NCBI GenBank assembly: GCA_023419995.1
Contig: JAEZXF010000089.1
Location: 1-6,569 of the forward strand
Source of the DNA: Pseudomonadota bacterium
GTDB taxonomy: Bacteria; Pseudomonadota; Alphaproteobacteria; Rhizobiales; Rhizobiaceae
Direction of reading: 5' to 3'
Length of the DNA stretch: 6,569 bases
Below the pieces are notes generated by a model. The model was not told the origin of the DNA. It ran no database searches and saw only the letters and a list, made by a program, of their open reading frames with translations. Shown here in pieces: positions 4,621-6,569 of this stretch. Every line of letters starts with the position of its first letter. Positions within the stretch are counted from its first letter, which is position 1. Both the position numbers and the translations under genes were made by a program.

Positions 4621-4649
4621 TTGACGGCAATTTCAGCCTGACTTAATTT
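4621..4649 (+). promoter_or_regulatory. Promoter of the rightward early operon, TTGACG-N17-TAATTT
   Basis: TTGACG (4621-4626) and TAATTT (4644-4649) are separated by exactly 17 bp. The layout matches the leftward promoter base for base: a -35 box, 4 bp, TTTCAG, then the -10 box as the end of the 19-bp element. Transcription would start near 4656, leaving a leader of about 28 nt with GGAGAG before the ATG at 4684. Confidence 0.82.
4631..4649 (+). promoter_or_regulatory. Operator-like element copy 3 (overlaps rightward promoter)
   Basis: Plus-strand TTTCAGCCTGACTTAATTT occupies most of the spacer and the whole -10 box of the rightward promoter. It shares TTTCAG and ACTTAATTT with copies 1 and 2; only the central four bases vary. 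Such placement predicts direct repression by the protein that binds copy 1. Confidence 0.72.
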
Positions 4650-4683
4650 CTCTCCATCGCAATTCAGCGACTGGAGAGAACCC

Positions 4684-4953
4684 ATGCAGCCTTTCATCGG
4701 CATCCACCCCGACATGCCCGCCTATGGCCGCACGCTGCGCGGCATCGAGGCGCGCGAGCGCCGGCAGGCGCAGGCCAGGCTGAAGCCTCTTCCCGAGCGC
4801 GTCGCCGAGGCGATGCAGGACATCGCCGCCGTGCGCGGCTCCTGCGACATGGACGACCTGGCGCTCCGCTTCCCGGGCGAGGCGCTGACCGATGACGTCG
4901 TCGCCGCCGCCTGCCGCCTCGCCGGCCGCCGCTCGGCCACGCGGGTGGCCTGA
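4684..4953 (+). CDS. Hypothetical 89-aa protein, first gene of the rightward operon
   Basis: Not recognised. The ATG at 4684 has GGAGAG five bases before it and is the first start after the rightward promoter. The N-terminal part (MQPFIGIHPDMPAYGRTLRGIEARERRQAQARLKP in outline) becomes a basic, arginine-rich helix near residues 18-33. Residues 38-82 include DDLALRFPGEALTDDVVAAACRLAGRR, which could be a small helical domain. GC content rises sharply here (46 of 60 in 4741-4800), matching the leftward unit and contrasting with the repressor cassette. First genes of phage early operons are often antagonists of host functions, but nothing in the sequence shows that for this one. It is followed at once by the membrane-protein gene. 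Confidence 0.72.
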   Translation: MQPFIGIHPDMPAYGRTLRGIEARERRQAQARLKPLPERVAEAMQDIAAVRGSCDMDDLALRFPGEALTDDVVAAACRLAGRRSATRVA

Positions 4954-4954
4954 C

Positions 4955-5194
4955 ATGGACCCCCGCCCGCCCGTCGAGATCGCGCGCTTCCCCGATCCGG
5001 GCTTCGGCCCGTTCGACGGCGCGGCGCTCTCGGCCGAGATCAACCGCGCCGCCGTCGCCCGTTCACTGGGCTGCGCCGGCGCGCAGGTCGCCGCCATCCT
5101 CATCGCCGCCGCGGCGATCGGCCTGTTCGTCTCCCTGATGTGGGTGCAGCTCGCCCGCTACGACGCGGCGCTCGCCGCCTGCGCGGGGGTGTAG
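4955..5194 (+). CDS. Small single-pass membrane protein (79 aa)
   Basis: The start at 4955 lies one base after the previous stop (TGACATG), fitting operon packing. Residues 1-35 are soluble and proline-rich (MDPRPPVEIARFPDPGFGPF). Residues 43-66 form one hydrophobic helix, AQVAAILIAAAAIGLFVSLMWVQL, long enough to cross the inner membrane. The short C-terminus is YDAALAACAGV. There is no signal-peptidase site or lipobox. Loading of charges around the helix does not fix the topology. Small one-helix proteins in phage early operons can act in superinfection exclusion or as inhibitors, and in other contexts as holins; an early position argues against holin here. Family not recognised. Confidence 0.72.
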   Translation: MDPRPPVEIARFPDPGFGPFDGAALSAEINRAAVARSLGCAGAQVAAILIAAAAIGLFVSLMWVQLARYDAALAACAGV

Positions 5195-5198
5195 GGCG

Positions 5199-5441
5199 AT
5201 GGCCGACTGGGACGAGACCCGATCCCTCCTGCTCGCCGCCGCCAGCGCGGCGAGTGGTGCGACAACAGATCTAGTCGAGGCGACGCGACTGGCGACCGGC
5301 CAGAACTTCACCCGCCCCAATCAGGTCGAGACCGCCGCGATGCTGGTCGACGCGCTCCGGCTGACGATCGAAGCCCTGCCCAGCCAAGGCGACGAAATGC
5401 TGCTCGTCACGCTCGATAAGTGGGTGGCCGACAATGCCTGA
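5199..5441 (+). CDS. Hypothetical 80-aa acidic protein
   Basis: Not recognised. The ATG at 5199 lies 4 bases after the previous stop; the ribosome site is weak (GGG stretches only). The protein is acidic and mostly helical: SLLLAAASAASGATTDLVEATRL, a short break at TGQNFTRPNQ, then VETAAMLVDALRLTIEALPSQGDEMLLVTLDKWVADNA. The second half looks like two amphipathic helices that could dimerise. The stop region overlaps the next gene by 8 nt. GC-rich third positions agree with its neighbours. There are no catalytic or metal-binding motifs and no membrane segment. Confidence 0.7.
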   Translation: MADWDETRSLLLAAASAASGATTDLVEATRLATGQNFTRPNQVETAAMLVDALRLTIEALPSQGDEMLLVTLDKWVADNA

Positions 5442-5757
5442 CCGCGCGCCCTTCAACCCCGCCGATCCGTTCGACGCCATCGCCAACCTCGCCAATACCG
5501 AGATCGCCTATGGCGGCGTCCGGTTGACCCAGCGCCCCGAATACAAGGCGGCCGAGGCCGGCCACCATGTCGACCTGGCCGTTGCCGTGATGTGCGGCGC
5601 GCTCACCGCCGTCGCCGGCATCGTCATGTCGCACGGCGAGGAGACCGACGAGAACCACGCGATCATCCGTGAGGCGATGGTCGCCTACCTGCCGCAGGCC
5701 ATCGACAACGCCCGCAGCATCATCGGCCTGCCGCCGCTGCAGGAGGCGGGCCGATGA
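5434..5757 (+). CDS. Hypothetical 107-aa protein
   Basis: Not recognised. It starts 8 nt inside the end of the preceding gene and ends in an ATGA overlap with the next, so its place in the operon is well fixed. After an N-terminal PDRAPFNPADPFDAI, the protein contains NTEIAYGGVRLTQRPEY (21-37), two moderately hydrophobic helical stretches (VDLAVAVMCGALTAVAGIVMSHG, residues 46-68, and IIREAMVAYLPQAIDNARSIIG, 76-97), and a short polar tail. The first stretch is hydrophobic enough to be borderline for membrane insertion, but it is preceded by charged residues and contains small residues typical of a packed soluble helix. The ribosome site is weak (GGGTGG), so expression may depend on translational coupling. 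Confidence 0.72.
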   Translation: MPDRAPFNPADPFDAIANLANTEIAYGGVRLTQRPEYKAAEAGHHVDLAVAVMCGALTAVAGIVMSHGEETDENHAIIREAMVAYLPQAIDNARSIIGLPPLQEAGR

Positions 5758-6038
5758 GCATCGCCCGCAGCGGAGCCCGCCTGCAGGTTTGCTGCGACGC
5801 CTGCCCCGCGAGCTATCCGAACACCTACGAGGTCGAGGATTTCGCGGTGATGATCCTCGACGCCAAGGCGGCCGGATGGATCATCCGTAAGGCCATGCCC
5901 AAGGCCGGCGACCGCGACACCTCGGACCTGTTCGGCTCGGCGCCGCGCATCGCCGGCAAGCCGGCGCGCGAGGAGCCCTACACCCACACCTGCCCGAGCT
6001 GCGCCCGCCCCCTTCCCGCATCGAAGGAACTGATCTGA
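5754..6038 (+). CDS. Zinc-ribbon-type phage protein (94 aa)
   Basis: Two CxxC knuckles frame the protein. VCCDACPASYPN gives Cys14 and Cys17 (with Cys13 as an alternative), and TCPSCARPLP gives Cys80 and Cys83. Between them lies a helix and AAGWIIRKAMP (39-49), the usual core of small phage and bacterial zinc-ribbon proteins in which residues near a GW pair pack against the metal site. A long linker, residues 50-75, separates the core from the second knuckle. AGGAGG lies 7 nt before the ATG, and the start overlaps the previous stop as ATGA. Such proteins bind DNA, RNA or protein partners; the exact role is unknown. Metal binding is inferred from the four cysteines. Confidence 0.8.
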   Translation: MSIARSGARLQVCCDACPASYPNTYEVEDFAVMILDAKAAGWIIRKAMPKAGDRDTSDLFGSAPRIAGKPAREEPYTHTCPSCARPLPASKELI

Positions 6039-6436
6039 TGCCGGTGAAATACGTCCGGTGGTTCACGCGCGACCTGCTGCGCGCCGAGCCCGATGCCCGC
6101 TTCGTCTTCGGCGACAACTGCCGCCGCGTCGGATATGGCGGCCAGGCGGCAGCCTGCCGCGACGAGCCCAATGCCATCGGCGTCGCCACGCTCATCGCCC
6201 CCGGCGAGTACTATCGCGCCGACGACCCAGCCGCGCTCCGCACTGTCATCGCCGACCTCGAGCGGATCGCCGCCGCGCTGATGGCGGGCCTCACCGTCTA
6301 CGCCCCGGCCGACGGCCTCGGCACCGGTCTCGCCCGTCTTCCCGAACACGCGCCCGGTCTGCATCGCCTGATCGTCGCATTTTTCCACGCCGCGCCGGGC
6401 GAACCCTGCCCCTGGCCCCTCGAAACGGAGCACTGA
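6038..6436 (+). CDS. DUF7831-like phage protein (FGDN / GYGGQA motifs)
   Basis: A 132-aa protein. FVFGDNCRRVGYGGQAAACRDEPNAIGVAT (residues 22-51) matches a motif widespread in phage proteins of the DUF7831 type, in which FGDN, G-x-GGQA and the R-x-EPNA-x-G block are constant. The second constant block, DGLGTGLARLPEHAPGLHRLI (92-112), is also present. Together they suggest a nucleotide-binding or small-ligand-binding fold, somewhat like macro-domain loops, but no activity is established to my knowledge. The length fits the family. The ATG shares one base with the previous stop (TGATG), and AAGGA lies upstream. The middle (ADDPAALRTVIADLERIAAAL) is a predicted helix. Family name is recalled from motif memory, not searched; the motifs themselves are plain. 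Confidence 0.82.
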   Translation: MPVKYVRWFTRDLLRAEPDARFVFGDNCRRVGYGGQAAACRDEPNAIGVATLIAPGEYYRADDPAALRTVIADLERIAAALMAGLTVYAPADGLGTGLARLPEHAPGLHRLIVAFFHAAPGEPCPWPLETEH

Positions 6437-6438
6437 TC

Positions 6439-6569
6439 ATGGCCCGCAAGAAAATCGTCCCGGAAGCAGCTGAAACGACTCGCGAAACCATCGTGGCTTT
6501 CAAGGGGTTCAACGCGGATTTCTGTTGCACTCCGAACGGCACGACGTACCAGTACGAGGTCGGCAAGAC
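6439..6569 (+). CDS. DUF7666-like phage protein, N-terminal part (3' end outside window)
   Basis: The ATG at 6439 follows the previous stop by two bases and has GGAG 8 nt upstream. The 43 visible residues begin with a basic and then acidic leader (MARKKIVPEAAETTRE). They continue as TIVAFKGFNADFCCTPNGTTYQYEVGK, which matches the start of the DUF7666-type domain, KGFxxxxxCxxxxYxxG: a first strand, a GF turn, then a Y-x-[YF]-E-x-G strand. Members are found in phages and prophages, sometimes fused to other domains, and have no known activity that I can state. The frame is open to the right edge. Codon use in this stretch is a little less GC-biased than in the gene before it. Confidence 0.72.
   Translation, partial: MARKKIVPEAAETTRETIVAFKGFNADFCCTPNGTTYQYEVGK

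Noticed and set aside
5063..6195. Several minus-strand open frames opposite the rightward operon
   Set aside because: Each lies opposite a plus-strand gene placed by stop/start overlaps. Their translations lack motifs and are arginine- and glycine-rich.

Overview
The window looks like the regulatory and early region of a temperate phage or prophage of a GC-rich alphaproteobacterium. The host assignment rests on two alphaproteobacterial protein types encoded here: a GapR (DUF2312) protein and a protein carrying the C-terminal motif of the cell-cycle regulator GcrA. The phage assignment rests on a divergent HTH repressor/Cro-type pair, a CII-like regulator, a solo DNA adenine methyltransferase, and long runs of very small, tightly packed genes. 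No integrase, structural gene, tRNA, IS element or CRISPR array is visible, so integrated prophage and free phage cannot be told apart. No genus can be named.

Layout. (1) Positions 1-3824, minus strand: an eight-gene unit read right to left. It holds a YdaS/Cro-type HTH protein (3824-3621), an 84-aa unknown (3624-3370), then after a 114-bp gap a CII-like regulator (3255-2755), a 98-aa GcrA C-terminal-like protein (2758-2462), a winged-helix protein with an N-terminal Cys cluster (2464-2118 region), a ParB-like nuclease-fold protein (2121-1321), GapR (1321-983) and an NPPY adenine methyltransferase that runs off the left edge. The last six genes are joined by five successive ATGA stop/start overlaps. 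(2) Positions 3825-4683: the immunity region. It holds a plus-strand XRE repressor (3920-4342), a convergent minus-strand 73-aa gene (4478-4257) and two intergenic control regions; base composition is clearly less GC-rich here. (3) Positions 4684-6569, plus strand: seven small early genes in a compact operon, including a one-helix membrane protein, a zinc-ribbon protein, a DUF7831-like protein and the start of a DUF7666-like protein.

How it works together (inference). A 19-bp element of the form TTTCAGYnnnACTTAATTT occurs twice in each intergenic control region. In each region one copy lies exactly inside the 17-bp spacer and -10 box of a strong-looking promoter: TTGACT-N17-TAATTT driving the leftward unit, and TTGACG-N17-TAATTT driving the rightward one. 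This resembles the lambda OL/OR logic, in which one repressor (probably the XRE protein) silences both arms. The leftward promoter sits so close to its first gene that the Cro-type message should be leaderless.

The leftward operon brings together GcrA-like, GapR-like, ParB-like and methyltransferase proteins. These are the kinds of proteins alphaproteobacteria use to couple DNA methylation, chromosome topology and cell-cycle transcription, so the unit may be a phage module for taking over or mimicking that circuit. This is the most interesting hypothesis in the window.
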